29,491 nucleotides of DNA from Mariaggregatimicrobium sp964498785 (GCA_964498785.1 CAZCJL010000087.1:1-29491); one strand, 5' to 3'; positions 6,813-15,940 are shown, counted from the first letter of the stretch. Notes: a model not told the origin generated them from the sequence alone. Made by a program: numbers and translations.

Positions 6813-7688
6813 ATGACCGAAGAGATCAGGTACTTTAATAGTCTGGATGCTGCAAATATCCTGGGCGTGAATGTTTCGACAATAAAGCGCTGGACAGAGG
6901 AGGGAAAACTTGAATGTATTAAGACTGCCGGAGGGCATCGTAAGTTTCTGATGCAACATTTAGCTGACTTTTTAAAGACTTACAAGAAAGATAAGAGCAA
7001 GGTGAATTTATTTCCCGTGGAAGATGATGCTGACCTGGAAATAAGCCATCATATTTTAAAAAAGAACTACAATCACTTGATCAATTATATTCATGACCAG
7101 GCGTTATCAGGGCAACGGGCACAGGTGCAAAAAGCCTTGAATGGAATGTATCTTGGTCAATATCCGTTATATTTGATATATGACAAAATAATTACTCCGA
7201 TTCTCTGGAGAATAGGGGATATGTGGGAATCTGGTGAACATACAATTATTGAAGAGCATTTTGTTACACAGACAATACGTGATGCAATTGTCAGGCTACA
7301 GGGAATTATTATTCATCTTCCGAGCCAAAAGCGTGGGAAAGCCTTTTGTTTAATTATGTCTCAGGAACTGCATGATATCGCCCTGAAAATGGTTGATCAG
7401 ATTTTAGAGTTGAAGGGTTATCTTGTTTTGAATAGTGGGCAAATGTCCCCATCCCTAAACATTGAAAAAGTATTTGAGAAATATCAGCCGGATCAGGTAT
7501 ATATTTCAAGCACAGTTGTACAGGATGAGAATTTTGTTCAGGCCGAATTTGATAAAATTTGTTACATCAGCGAGAAGCATAACGCTGATGTTTACGTTGG
7601 CGGCAGAGGTTTTGAATCGATTCATTTCGACCATCCGGCGGTAAAGCAGCGATTTTTTAGCTTTGAACAACTATATACAAGTATTTAG
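6813..7688 (+). CDS. CarH/LitR-like MerR regulator with B12-binding photoreceptor domain
   Basis: 291 residues in three parts. An N-terminal MerR/excisionase winged helix covers about 5-55 (ANILGVNVSTIKRWTEEGKL, then TAGGHRKF). A helical bundle of about 78-165 carries the light-sensing motif W-x9-EH (Trp138, Glu148, His149). A Rossmann-like cobalamin domain of about 175-285 has ELHDIA (Glu185, His187 as lower Co ligand), SGQMSPS and GG at 263-264. In CarH, adenosylcobalamin drives tetramer binding to DNA in the dark; light breaks the Co-C bond and releases it. GTGGAG lies before the ATG. It is divergent to the carotenoid operon, as expected for its repressor. Odd points: the residue after Trp138 is Glu, where Thermus CarH has His132, and the usual ExHxxG Gly is Ala190. 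Function as repressor is inference. Confidence 0.88.
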   Translation: MTEEIRYFNSLDAANILGVNVSTIKRWTEEGKLECIKTAGGHRKFLMQHLADFLKTYKKDKSKVNLFPVEDDADLEISHHILKKNYNHLINYIHDQALSGQRAQVQKALNGMYLGQYPLYLIYDKIITPILWRIGDMWESGEHTIIEEHFVTQTIRDAIVRLQGIIIHLPSQKRGKAFCLIMSQELHDIALKMVDQILELKGYLVLNSGQMSPSLNIEKVFEKYQPDQVYISSTVVQDENFVQAEFDKICYISEKHNADVYVGGRGFESIHFDHPAVKQRFFSFEQLYTSI

Positions 7689-7774
7689 CAAAACAAGGCA
7701 ATGGGATTTGTTGTAAATTAGTAATCATTTATGTGGAACTTATAATTAACATCGTTCATAGAATAAATTTAATG

Positions 7775-7792
7775 AGCGAAATAAGCGAAATA
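7775..7792. repeat. tandem 9-bp repeat upstream of the receptor promoter
   Basis: AGCGAAATA occurs twice in direct succession (7775-7783 and 7784-7792), ending four bases before the -35 box of the TonB-receptor promoter. That is a position where an activator could bind. No matching copy was noticed elsewhere in the window. Confidence 0.4.
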
Positions 7793-7796
7793 ATAC

Positions 7797-7825
7797 TTGA
7801 CGTTTTTGAATTGTTTTTGTATATT
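7797..7825 (+). promoter_or_regulatory. promoter of the TonB-dependent receptor gene
   Basis: TTGACG (7797-7802), 17 bases, TATATT (7820-7825), giving a start near 7832 and a leader of about 135 bases. The -35 region again shows TGA followed by T runs (TGACGTTTTT, TGAATTGTTTTT), resembling the carotenoid promoter. I looked for a cobalamin riboswitch in the leader and saw no B12 box. Confidence 0.6.
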
Positions 7826-7968
7826 AAATAAGTTTAAAACGCTCATTGTGAGTGGTGGTAAACGTTTCAAAGACGATGAAAAATATTGGATAAGTTGAAT
7901 CCTTTATCGCAATTCAGACTCTAATAGCGAAGAGGAAATTTTGAATATATAAAACGGAGAAAATAAAG

Positions 7969-10305
7969 ATGAAATACGTGACATGGATATTTTTACTATT
8001 AATAATGATAACGACAATTGTATATTCGCAAAATACCGGAACTATTTCCGGTAAAGTACTTGATGCACGCACCAAACAGCCGCTGGTGGCAGTGAATGTG
8101 CGTGTTTTGGATACAGAGCGAGGCGCAATTACAGATTTGGACGGAAATTATACGATTCCAAATGTTCCTGTGGGAACGTATCGTTTAAATTTTGAATACA
8201 TCGGATATAAGCCGGTATTAAAAACAGATGTGGTTGTAATAACTGCCAGACCGGCGTTTGTGAATGCAGAGTTGACGGAAACCGTTCTGGAAGGGGAGGA
8301 AGTAACAGTAACTGCCGGATATTTTGTAGAGGAAGAGAAAATTCAACCGAGCACCATTGGATTATCCCGGGAAGAAATCCGGCGATTTCCCGGTGGATTT
8401 GAGGATGTCGTTCGCACTGTTTCCACACTTCCGGGGGTTGCAATAAATGCAGCCGGTGGCAGAAACGACCTTCTGGTACGCGGCGGCGGACCGTCGGAAA
8501 ATTTGTACATCATTAATAATATCGAAGTGCCGAATATTAATCATTTTGGCACGCAGGGGAACAGCTCCGGAAGCCTGAGTTTTGTGAATCTGGATTTTGT
8601 TGAAGATGTCACTTTTTCAACAGGTGGGTTCGGAGCACAGTTTGGCGATAAAATGTCATCAGTATTAAGCCTGAAAATGAACAGTAATATTCCTGAAAAT
8701 TTTGAGACGAAACTGACTGTTTCCGCAACTCAGTTCGGCGCTGATTTTGAAACGCCAATTCGGAATTCGGGAAATTTAATTTTCTCAGCCAGACAAAGCT
8801 ATCTGGATATCATTTTTCGTGCTGCGGGTTTACCTTTTGTTCCGGTATATACAGATTTCAACCTGATCGCAAACTATGATATTTCGCCGAAAGATAAGCT
8901 ATTTGTTCTCGGACTCGGAGCCATCAATCGGGTAGAACGCGATCAAAGTTCACTGGAAAACAGGGTGACGAATGCCGGTATTTTGGATAACACGCAAAAT
9001 CAATGGATCACGGGTGTAAATTATCGCCGCTTATTGGGAAATGGTTTCCTGGACTTAACTGTGAATATGAATATGTTTCAATATCGATTCAGCCAGATAA
9101 ATGAATTTGAGCGTGAATATTTCAATAGTGAGGCAGATGAAATTGAGTTAAATTTAAAACTGAAGCATTATTGGATCCTCTCGAAAAAAATTGGGTTGAG
9201 AAGCGGGATTTCAATGAAAAACATTTTTAATGATAATACGACTGCATTTGCAGACACAATTTATGATCGCAGCGGGAACCGGGTTCCGGTGTCTGCGATT
9301 GGCGTTCCGAAATTTTCAAATACAAATGCCTCTGGTCGCAAGTATGCCTATTTTTCTGAAATCGATTGGCTGGTTTCGAGTCGGTTAAATATAAATGCCG
9401 GCGTTCGCATGGATTATTATGATTTTATTAAAAAGTCACTTTATCTTGCCCCTCGATTGTCAATGAAATATAAAATCGACTCCAAAAATAGTGTGCGGCT
9501 CAGCGGGGGAGTATACTATCAGTCACCGTCGTATGTGTGGGTTGTCAATGAAGAAAATGAAAACCTGAAAGCGCTCCGAAATGAAATGGGCGTGATTGGC
9601 TGGGATTATTTGGCGCAGAGTGACATTCGGCTATCTCTGGAAGCGTATTATAAAAAATATACCGATCTTCCCACAGGCGTTATTCCCGGAGTTACCGATT
9701 ATCTGATTGTCAACAATACAGGAACCGGTTTCGGCGGCAGGGACGATGACTTTCAGTCTTTTGGTTATTACACCATCGTGTCCGATGGAAAAGGGAGAGC
9801 GTATGGCGCAGAGTTCTCTGTTCAGAAAAAATTCTCCGATACCCCGGTTTATGGGCAAATGAGCCTAACTTACGGTAAAAGTGAATTCACTGCGTACAAC
9901 GGTCAAACATATCCCGGACAATACGATCAGCGATTTATTTTTAATTTAACCGGCGGTTATATTTTTAATTCAAAATGGGAAGTATCGGGAAAATTCAGGT
10001 ATTTTACAGGTGTTCCGTTTACACCAATTTACAAGCCGAACGAAAATCCCATTAATACAATGGAAATACAGAATTTACCCGCAGAATATCTTGCCGGCCG
10101 TACTAAAGCTGGTCATCATTTGGATGTTCGTCTGGATCGCTATTTTTATATTGGCTCCAATACATTGATCGTGTATTTGGATATTCAGAATATTTATAAC
10201 AATAAAATTCCACAACGTCCAAATTATGATTTTTGGGAAAATAAAATTGTTGATTCAAGCAGTATTGGGATTTTACCATCGATTGGAATTAGTTTAGAAT
10301 TCTAA
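7969..10305 (+). CDS. TonB-dependent outer-membrane receptor with carboxypeptidase-regulatory-like domain
   Basis: 778 residues. A signal peptide ends near TIVYSQ (about residue 20). A carboxypeptidase-regulatory-like beta-sandwich covers about 24-110 (GTISGKVLDARTKQPL, GAITDLDGNYTIPNVPVGTY, FEYIGYKP). A plug domain follows at about 125-240 (RFPGGFEDVVRTVSTLPGV, NDLLVRGGGPSENLYIINN, GGFGAQFGDKMSSVL). A beta-barrel with alternating aromatic strands runs to the terminal phenylalanine of ISLEF, the usual outer-membrane assembly signal. A GGAG lies about ten bases before the ATG. Such receptors import bulky substrates with TonB-ExbBD energy, but the substrate is not readable. Being next to a B12-dependent regulator makes cobalamin possible; siderophores or glycans are equally open. 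No SusD partner follows. Confidence 0.92.
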   Translation: MKYVTWIFLLLIMITTIVYSQNTGTISGKVLDARTKQPLVAVNVRVLDTERGAITDLDGNYTIPNVPVGTYRLNFEYIGYKPVLKTDVVVITARPAFVNAELTETVLEGEEVTVTAGYFVEEEKIQPSTIGLSREEIRRFPGGFEDVVRTVSTLPGVAINAAGGRNDLLVRGGGPSENLYIINNIEVPNINHFGTQGNSSGSLSFVNLDFVEDVTFSTGGFGAQFGDKMSSVLSLKMNSNIPENFETKLTVSATQFGADFETPIRNSGNLIFSARQSYLDIIFRAAGLPFVPVYTDFNLIANYDISPKDKLFVLGLGAINRVERDQSSLENRVTNAGILDNTQNQWITGVNYRRLLGNGFLDLTVNMNMFQYRFSQINEFEREYFNSEADEIELNLKLKHYWILSKKIGLRSGISMKNIFNDNTTAFADTIYDRSGNRVPVSAIGVPKFSNTNASGRKYAYFSEIDWLVSSRLNINAGVRMDYYDFIKKSLYLAPRLSMKYKIDSKNSVRLSGGVYYQSPSYVWVVNEENENLKALRNEMGVIGWDYLAQSDIRLSLEAYYKKYTDLPTGVIPGVTDYLIVNNTGTGFGGRDDDFQSFGYYTIVSDGKGRAYGAEFSVQKKFSDTPVYGQMSLTYGKSEFTAYNGQTYPGQYDQRFIFNLTGGYIFNSKWEVSGKFRYFTGVPFTPIYKPNENPINTMEIQNLPAEYLAGRTKAGHHLDVRLDRYFYIGSNTLIVYLDIQNIYNNKIPQRPNYDFWENKIVDSSSIGILPSIGISLEF

Positions 10306-10364
10306 CACAGCGAATATTCATTTCTGATTCTATTATAAAGCTAAAAACAAAAATAAGATTTTCA

Positions 10365-10393
10365 TTGATTTTGTCACTGTGAGTTTATATATT
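10365..10393 (+). promoter_or_regulatory. promoter of the polX'-ggt-mltG-pcrA-TPR run
   Basis: TTGATT (10365-10370), 17 bases, TATATT (10388-10393), with a start near 10400. The first gene after it is a polX pseudogene, but the promoter is intact. The genes behind it follow with gaps of 36 bases or less, so it probably still drives ggt and its followers. Confidence 0.55.
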
Positions 10394-10423
10394 AAATCCT
10401 GACAAAAAGTCGATTTAAGACTC

Positions 10424-10981
10424 ATGCAGAATAAAAAGATTTCAGATATGTTTGAACGGATTGCGGATATTTTGGAAATACTGGGTGAATTTCCGTTCAA
10501 AGTAAATGCCTATCGCCGGGCCTGTTGGATAATCAGCGAATTGCAGGATGATACTGAGATATTGTGGCGCGACAAAAAGTTTCGTGAATTACCCGGAACC
10601 TGGGATGCTCTTGTTAAGACGATCGGCGAATTTTTGACGACCGGGTTCCCTGTAAAAATAATCGCTCATCCGACGGGACGATTAATATCCCGGAGAGAAG
10701 TGTGTCAGGTTGATTTAAAGGAAGTTTTCAAAGAAGCCGTACAAACCAAAAACCGCGCTGGAAATCAACGCGTTTCCGGATCGGCTTGATTTGTCAGATA
10801 TAAATGCAATATCTGCCGTGGAAAGCAAGTAAATCTCGTGACTAATACGGATGCGCATCGTCCGGAACATCTTGATTATATGAAATTCGGTGTTGGTACG
10901 GCTCGCCGGAGCCGGGTTGAAAAATCGAGTATCATAAACACACAGCCAGTTGATACGATTAAAAAATTGTGGAACAGATGA
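10424..10981 (+). pseudogene. polX: decayed DNA polymerase X / PHP protein (internal deletion plus frameshifts)
   Basis: The first ~70 codons are the helix-hairpin-helix domain of bacterial PolX (ISDMFERIADILEILGEFPF, KVNAYRRA, RELPGTWDALVKTI). The frame then jumps straight to the end of the PHP domain (KIIAHPTGRLISRRE, VDLKEVFKEA). The palm/fingers catalytic part and the first half of PHP, some 380 residues by family length, are missing. Near 10748 the sense moves to +1 (ALEINAFPDRLDLSD), and near 10825 it returns to the original frame (VNLVTNTDAHR, MKFGVGTARRSRVEKSSIINT), ending with TGA at 10979-10981. The only intact reading from the ATG is 121 codons (stop at 10787-10789). PolX acts in base-excision repair; this copy cannot. 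The TGA overlaps the ggt ATG, showing the former gene order. Confidence 0.88.
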
Positions 10982-12675
10982 AATTAAAAACAAGACATGT
11001 CATTTATTTTATCCTAATAGCGTCATTCTCTCTGAGCGGTGCAACGCGAGCGCCTGTACGCGCTGAAAATGCGATGGTTGTGACTTCTCATGAACTGGCA
11101 ACAGAAGTGGGAGTTAAGATATTAAAAGACGGTGGAAATGCAGTGGACGCCGCAATTGCTGTAGGTTTCGCACTTGCAGTAGTCTATCCGACGGCCGGAA
11201 ATATTGGTGGCGGCGGATTTATGGTCATCCGGTTCCCGGATGGTAAATCCACAACAATTGATTTTCGCGAAAAAGCACCTCTTAACGCGCATCCAAATAT
11301 GTACCTGAATGAAAATGGCGATATTGTGCGCGATCTCAGCATTACCGGGTATCTGGCGTCAGGAGTACCGGGGACAGTCGCTGGTATGGAATTGGCGCAC
11401 CGCAAGTACGGATCGCTGAAATGGCAGAAATTAATCCAGCCTGCCATTGAATACGCTAAAAAAGGCTTTCCTGTGGATGAGCGATTTGCTGGTGATTTGA
11501 ATTCACTCGCGCGTGTGTTTCGGAAATTTTCGTCCTCGGAAAAAGTATTTCTAAAACCAAACAGGCAACCATACAAGAAAAACAATATTTTTAAACAACC
11601 AGACCTCGCGCAAACACTGACGCTTATTTTGAAAAATGGCGCCAGGGCTTTTTATTCAGGTAAAATAGCCGGACTTATTGTTGGTGATATGGCGAAAAAT
11701 GGTGGTCTAATAACCAGACAAGATTTAGGAAATTATCGTGCAATCGAAAGACCTCCGATCCTGAGTAAATTTCATGATCATGAAATCATTTCAATGGGAC
11801 CGCCGAGTTCCGGCGGAATTGCCCTTGTACAAATTTTAAACATTCTTGAAGCATACAACCTTCAAGAGGTTGGTTATCATTCATCCGAATACGTGCATTT
11901 GCTTGCAGAGACATATAAACGTGTTTATTTTGATCGGGCCCGATATTTAGGCGATACTGATTTTGTTGAAGTCCCTGTGGATACGTTAATTAGTAAAAAG
12001 TACGCTGCCAGCCTCAGAAACTCGATCGATATGAACACAGCAACACCTTCCGGTGAGATTTCCCAAAATCAAAAACAAATAATCGAAGGAAATCATACAA
12101 CGCATTATTCAGTTGTCGATAACAATGGTATGGTGGTTGCAGTAACAACGACGATAAACAGCGGGTATGGCTCAAAAGTGGTCATTGATGGCGCTGGATT
12201 TTTAATGAACAATGAAATGGATGATTTTGCAGTGAAACCGGGCCAGCCAAACTATTATGGGCTGGTGAGTTATGGGATCAATGCCATCGAGCCGGAGAAA
12301 CGCATGCTATCTTCGATGTCTCCGACAATTGTGTTGAAAAATGGCAAACCATATTTGACTCTGGGTGCAATGGGTGGTTCGCGGATAATTACGGCTGTCA
12401 CTCAAATTATTTTAAATGTCATTGTTCATAAAATGGATATTCAACAGGCCGTGGATGCGCCACGAATCCATCATCAATGGTTGCCGGATATTATAAGCTG
12501 CGAGCAGTTCGCTTTTCCTGTTGATGTGAAATTTAAATTAGAAAAAACCGGGCATAAAATAATGTTTTCCGATCATTACTCATCCGAAGCTCATGCAATT
12601 TTAATTGATTCAGAAAAAAGCCTGATATATGGCGCGGCTGATTCGCGATATACCGGAACTGCTGCTGGCTATTAG
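10978..12675 (+). CDS. ggt: gamma-glutamyltransferase (periplasmic, self-processing)
   Basis: 565 residues with a signal peptide (IYFILIASFSLSGATRA), hence periplasmic. GGT is an Ntn-hydrolase that cleaves itself before a threonine and then transfers or hydrolyses the gamma-glutamyl group of glutathione and related peptides. The processing site is NHTTHYSVVD, with the nucleophile about Thr374. Family motifs present are GGNAVDAAIAVGFAL, GNIGGGGFMVIR, SGVPGTVAGM, MGPPSSGGIALVQIL, NNEMDDFA and MGGSRI. All are intact and the length is normal. A GTG three codons upstream is possible, but the ATG at 10978 overlaps the stop of the old polX as ATGA, which supports the ATG. Its substrate in this organism is not evident. 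Confidence 0.95.
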   Translation: MKLKTRHVIYFILIASFSLSGATRAPVRAENAMVVTSHELATEVGVKILKDGGNAVDAAIAVGFALAVVYPTAGNIGGGGFMVIRFPDGKSTTIDFREKAPLNAHPNMYLNENGDIVRDLSITGYLASGVPGTVAGMELAHRKYGSLKWQKLIQPAIEYAKKGFPVDERFAGDLNSLARVFRKFSSSEKVFLKPNRQPYKKNNIFKQPDLAQTLTLILKNGARAFYSGKIAGLIVGDMAKNGGLITRQDLGNYRAIERPPILSKFHDHEIISMGPPSSGGIALVQILNILEAYNLQEVGYHSSEYVHLLAETYKRVYFDRARYLGDTDFVEVPVDTLISKKYAASLRNSIDMNTATPSGEISQNQKQIIEGNHTTHYSVVDNNGMVVAVTTTINSGYGSKVVIDGAGFLMNNEMDDFAVKPGQPNYYGLVSYGINAIEPEKRMLSSMSPTIVLKNGKPYLTLGAMGGSRIITAVTQIILNVIVHKMDIQQAVDAPRIHHQWLPDIISCEQFAFPVDVKFKLEKTGHKIMFSDHYSSEAHAILIDSEKSLIYGAADSRYTGTAAGY

Positions 12676-12711
12676 TTAACATACTGGATTCTAAGGAATA
12701 AAGCGCTATCT

Positions 12712-13764
12712 ATGAAAACCAAAATTAAAATAATACTTATCACAGGATTGGTGCTCATTATTAGTGGAGCGGCGGTCACTTTTTATTTAGCGACAAGGAC
12801 AGTACTACCCCCATCGGTCGTTTTTGATGAAAATGAAGCAGTCGTCAGGATTGTGAGCGGCTCAACTCTTAAAATGATTGCTAAACAGTTGTACGACGAG
12901 GGCGTGATTCGAAATATCGATGATTTTATTTTTACGGCCAAGTTGTTTGGATTTGCCGATAAGCTAAAGGCCGGGCAATACACATTTCCTAAAAACCTGT
13001 CCAATTACCGTGTTTTAAAATTGCTGGTAAAGGGCAGTGTTTCTATTGAAAAAGTAGTAATACCGGAAGGATATACTGCACGCCAAATCGCTTCACTGCT
13101 AAGCCATAAAATAGAAATCGATTCTGCCAGATTTATACAGTTATGTGCTGATACTCAACTTATCAACACGTTGGGCCTGGAAGTCGATTTTTTAGAAGGT
13201 TATTTATATCCGAATACTTATAACATGTTATGGGGAATGACAGAAGAAAATGTCATTAAAACGCTGGTTAACGAATTTCACAGGCGTTTCGCGGATTCGT
13301 TGCGGCAAAGTGCAGCCGAAAATAATTGGACGATAGAACAGGTAGTTACATTAGCTTCTATCATCGAAGGTGAAGCGCTTGTTGATAGCGAGCGAACCAT
13401 TATTTCAGCCGTGTATCACAATCGGTTACGCCGGGGAATGTTGCTTCAGGCTGACCCGACAATTCAGTACATCCTTCCCGATGGTCCCAGAAGATTGTTG
13501 AATAAAGACCTTGCTATTGATTCTCCCTATAATACCTACAAATATATTGGCCTCCCCCCCGGACCGGTGAATAATCCCGGAATTAAATCGATTATTGCCG
13601 CAATTGAACCGGCTGATGTGCACTATTTGTATTTCGTTGCAAATGGAGATGGGACACATACATTTAGCCATACGCACAATGAACATCTTCGGGCAAAACG
13701 AAAATTCGATCAATACAGGTGGAAAGTAAAAAAAGAAAAGAATGCAATATCCAAAAAAAACTAA
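12712..13764 (+). CDS. mltG: endolytic murein transglycosylase MltG
   Basis: 350 residues. An N-terminal membrane anchor (about 5-27) is followed by a LysM-like segment (IVSGSTLKMIAKQLYDEGVI) and the YceG catalytic domain with LEGYLYPNTY. ASIIEGEA holds the catalytic Glu (about Glu219), and LQADPTIQY, PYNTYKYIGLPPGPVNNPG and YLYFVANGDGTHTFS are the usual conserved blocks. MltG cuts nascent glycan strands at the inner membrane and ends their polymerisation. The gene starts 36 bases after ggt, and its last 23 bases overlap the start of the helicase gene, so the two are translated together. The lysine-rich C-terminal tail is normal for the family. Confidence 0.96.
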   Translation: MKTKIKIILITGLVLIISGAAVTFYLATRTVLPPSVVFDENEAVVRIVSGSTLKMIAKQLYDEGVIRNIDDFIFTAKLFGFADKLKAGQYTFPKNLSNYRVLKLLVKGSVSIEKVVIPEGYTARQIASLLSHKIEIDSARFIQLCADTQLINTLGLEVDFLEGYLYPNTYNMLWGMTEENVIKTLVNEFHRRFADSLRQSAAENNWTIEQVVTLASIIEGEALVDSERTIISAVYHNRLRRGMLLQADPTIQYILPDGPRRLLNKDLAIDSPYNTYKYIGLPPGPVNNPGIKSIIAAIEPADVHYLYFVANGDGTHTFSHTHNEHLRAKRKFDQYRWKVKKEKNAISKKN

Positions 13765-15937
13765 GACAGTATCGTTATTAAAATCTCTTAATTCCATTCA
13801 AAAAGAAGCGGTCGAACATACGCATGGTCCCAGTTTAATTTTAGCCGGGGCTGGCAGTGGAAAAACGAAAGTGCTTACACATAAAGTCGCCTATCTCATT
13901 GACCGCAATAAAGTAGACCCAACAAAAATATTAGCGTTAACATTTACAAACAAAGCTGCCCGGGAAATGAAAGAGAGAATTTCTCAGCTAATTAAAGGGC
14001 AATCAACCATTTTGTGGTGTAGTACGTTTCATTCCAGCTTTGCACGCATTTTGCGTAAGAACGCTGATCGAATCGGGTTTAACTCAAATTATGCAATTTA
14101 TGATGAAAATGATCAATTGTCTTTAATTAAGGGGATTATTAAGGACTTAAAAATCGAACATGAAACATTTACTGCAAAATCGGTGCGTTCGATGATTAGC
14201 CATTTTAAAAATAAGCTAATCACTCCGGATGATGTGAACGAAAATATCATGAAACCGCTTGAAGAATATGCCGCAGAAATCTACCCGAGATATCAAGCAA
14301 GATTACGGAAAAATAATGCGATGGATTTTGATGATCTATTGCTGAAACCGATTGAGCTATTTCAATTATATCCGGATGTGTTGACATTTTACCAGAAACG
14401 CTGGGAATATATTTTAATTGATGAATATCAGGACACAAATTATCCCCAATATCTGATCATAAAAATGCTTTCGGCAAAACATCGCAATATTTCTGTTGTC
14501 GGTGATGATGATCAGTCAATCTATTGCTGGCGCGGCGCAGAAATCCGAAATATTCTCGATTTTGAAAAGGATTTTCCTGATTGCAAAACATTTAGGCTGG
14601 AGCAAAATTATCGTTCAACTGCTAATATTCTCACGTTCGCTAATGCTATTATTCGGAATAATTCCCAGCGTATGGATAAACAATTATGGACAAAAAAGGA
14701 AAGCGGCGAATCCGTTAGTTTGCTGGTGACTTCCACTGCTGATGAAGAATCCCTGAAAATCGTGGCGAAAATTCAAGAAGAGTGCCAGGCGCATGAACGT
14801 AATTTTTCCGATTTCGCAATTCTATATCGCACCAATGCCCAATCCCGGGCGCTGGAAGACGGATTGCGTCGCAATGGAATTTCATACATTATCATTGGGG
14901 GCGTCCGGTTTTTTGATCGAAAAGAAGTGAAAGATATTCTGGCTTATCTGCGGGTACTGGTCAATCCATTCGATGAGGTTAGTCTAAAGAGAATCATTAA
15001 TTATCCGTTAAGAGGGATCGGAAAGACGACGATTGCGAAATTGGATGACTATTGTAGTCAACATAATCTTACATTTTATGAAGGATTACGAAAAGTACGG
15101 GAAATCGAAACACTATCCAGCCGATTGCAAAATACGATTCATGGATTTTATCAATTAATATCCAAATATTCTAATTTGCAAAATGAAATATCCGCAAATG
15201 AACTGGCCTCAACTCTTGTCGAAGAAATAGGCATATTAGGTGAATTAAAAGAAGAAGGCACAGATGAAGCACTAAACAGACGGGATAATATTTTAGAATT
15301 GCTCACACAAATTAGTCAATTTTGCCAGGAACACAAAAATCCGACGTTGTCCGGTTTTTTAGAAGATGTGTCTTTGATAACTGATATTGACCGCTGGGAT
15401 GATGATAAAAATGCAGTAACGTTAATGACCCTCCATGCCGCAAAAGGCCTTGAATTTCCTGTTGTTTTTTTGGCAGGTTTGGAAGATGGCATTGTGCCGT
15501 TAGCCAGAAGTATTTATGAAACTAGGGAGCTGGAAGAAGAAAGGCGTTTATTTTATGTTGGAACGACGAGGGCGGAGGAGAAGCTGTATTTGTCATTGGC
15601 GTTAAACAGAACGCGATTCGGAGAAACAATGAGCGGCAAAAGATCCCGGTTTCTTGAAGAGATTGATAAGGATTTGCTGGAGGTGGATGACCTTCCTGTA
15701 TATTCCGGGCGCGTTTATACACGAACAAAGCGAATCTCGCATCCCATTCATCAGGCCGAAAATCCAGCAGATAATCAATCATTAAGAAAAGGTTCGTTAG
15801 TGAGACATCCTCGATTCGGTCGTGGAGTAATAAAATCGTTGGCTGGCAAGGGTGAGGGATTAAAGGCAGATATTCTGTTTGAGGAAGTGGGAGAGAAAAA
15901 AGTCGTTATTAAATATGCAAAATTGGAGAAGTTGTAA
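13742..15937 (+). CDS. pcrA: UvrD/PcrA-type superfamily I DNA helicase
   Basis: 731 residues with the full SF1A motif set: Walker A AGAGSGKT (35-42), TFTNKAAREMKERI (Ia), STFHS, DEYQDTN (II), VVGDDDQSIYCWRGA (III), QNYRS (IV), TLHAAKGLEFPVVFLAG (V) and EERRLFYVGTTRAEE (VI). The C-terminus carries the Tudor-like PcrA/UvrD tail (GSLVRHPRFGRGVIKSLAG, then a VVIKYAKLEKL end). It is a 3'-5' helicase for nucleotide-excision and mismatch repair and for clearing RNA polymerase. PcrA and UvrD cannot be told apart here; the symbol follows the tail type. The start overlaps mltG by 23 bases. The TPR gene follows after 3 bases. Confidence 0.95.
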   Translation: MQYPKKTKTVSLLKSLNSIQKEAVEHTHGPSLILAGAGSGKTKVLTHKVAYLIDRNKVDPTKILALTFTNKAAREMKERISQLIKGQSTILWCSTFHSSFARILRKNADRIGFNSNYAIYDENDQLSLIKGIIKDLKIEHETFTAKSVRSMISHFKNKLITPDDVNENIMKPLEEYAAEIYPRYQARLRKNNAMDFDDLLLKPIELFQLYPDVLTFYQKRWEYILIDEYQDTNYPQYLIIKMLSAKHRNISVVGDDDQSIYCWRGAEIRNILDFEKDFPDCKTFRLEQNYRSTANILTFANAIIRNNSQRMDKQLWTKKESGESVSLLVTSTADEESLKIVAKIQEECQAHERNFSDFAILYRTNAQSRALEDGLRRNGISYIIIGGVRFFDRKEVKDILAYLRVLVNPFDEVSLKRIINYPLRGIGKTTIAKLDDYCSQHNLTFYEGLRKVREIETLSSRLQNTIHGFYQLISKYSNLQNEISANELASTLVEEIGILGELKEEGTDEALNRRDNILELLTQISQFCQEHKNPTLSGFLEDVSLITDIDRWDDDKNAVTLMTLHAAKGLEFPVVFLAGLEDGIVPLARSIYETRELEEERRLFYVGTTRAEEKLYLSLALNRTRFGETMSGKRSRFLEEIDKDLLEVDDLPVYSGRVYTRTKRISHPIHQAENPADNQSLRKGSLVRHPRFGRGVIKSLAGKGEGLKADILFEEVGEKKVVIKYAKLEKL

Positions 15938-15940
15938 ATA

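Noticed and set aside
7826..7968. Cobalamin riboswitch in the receptor leader
   Set aside because: No B12 box or compatible fold was seen in the ~140 bases; only a small CTCA-TTG-TGAG palindrome is present.
8129..8443. Minus-strand frame of 104 codons under the TonB receptor
   Set aside because: It lies wholly within the conserved regulatory-like and plug domains on the other strand and has no recognisable features.
10424..10789. Open 121-codon frame as an intact small novel protein
   Set aside because: Its two halves match the two ends of PolX and further PolX sequence follows in shifted and then restored frame, so it is a pseudogene piece.
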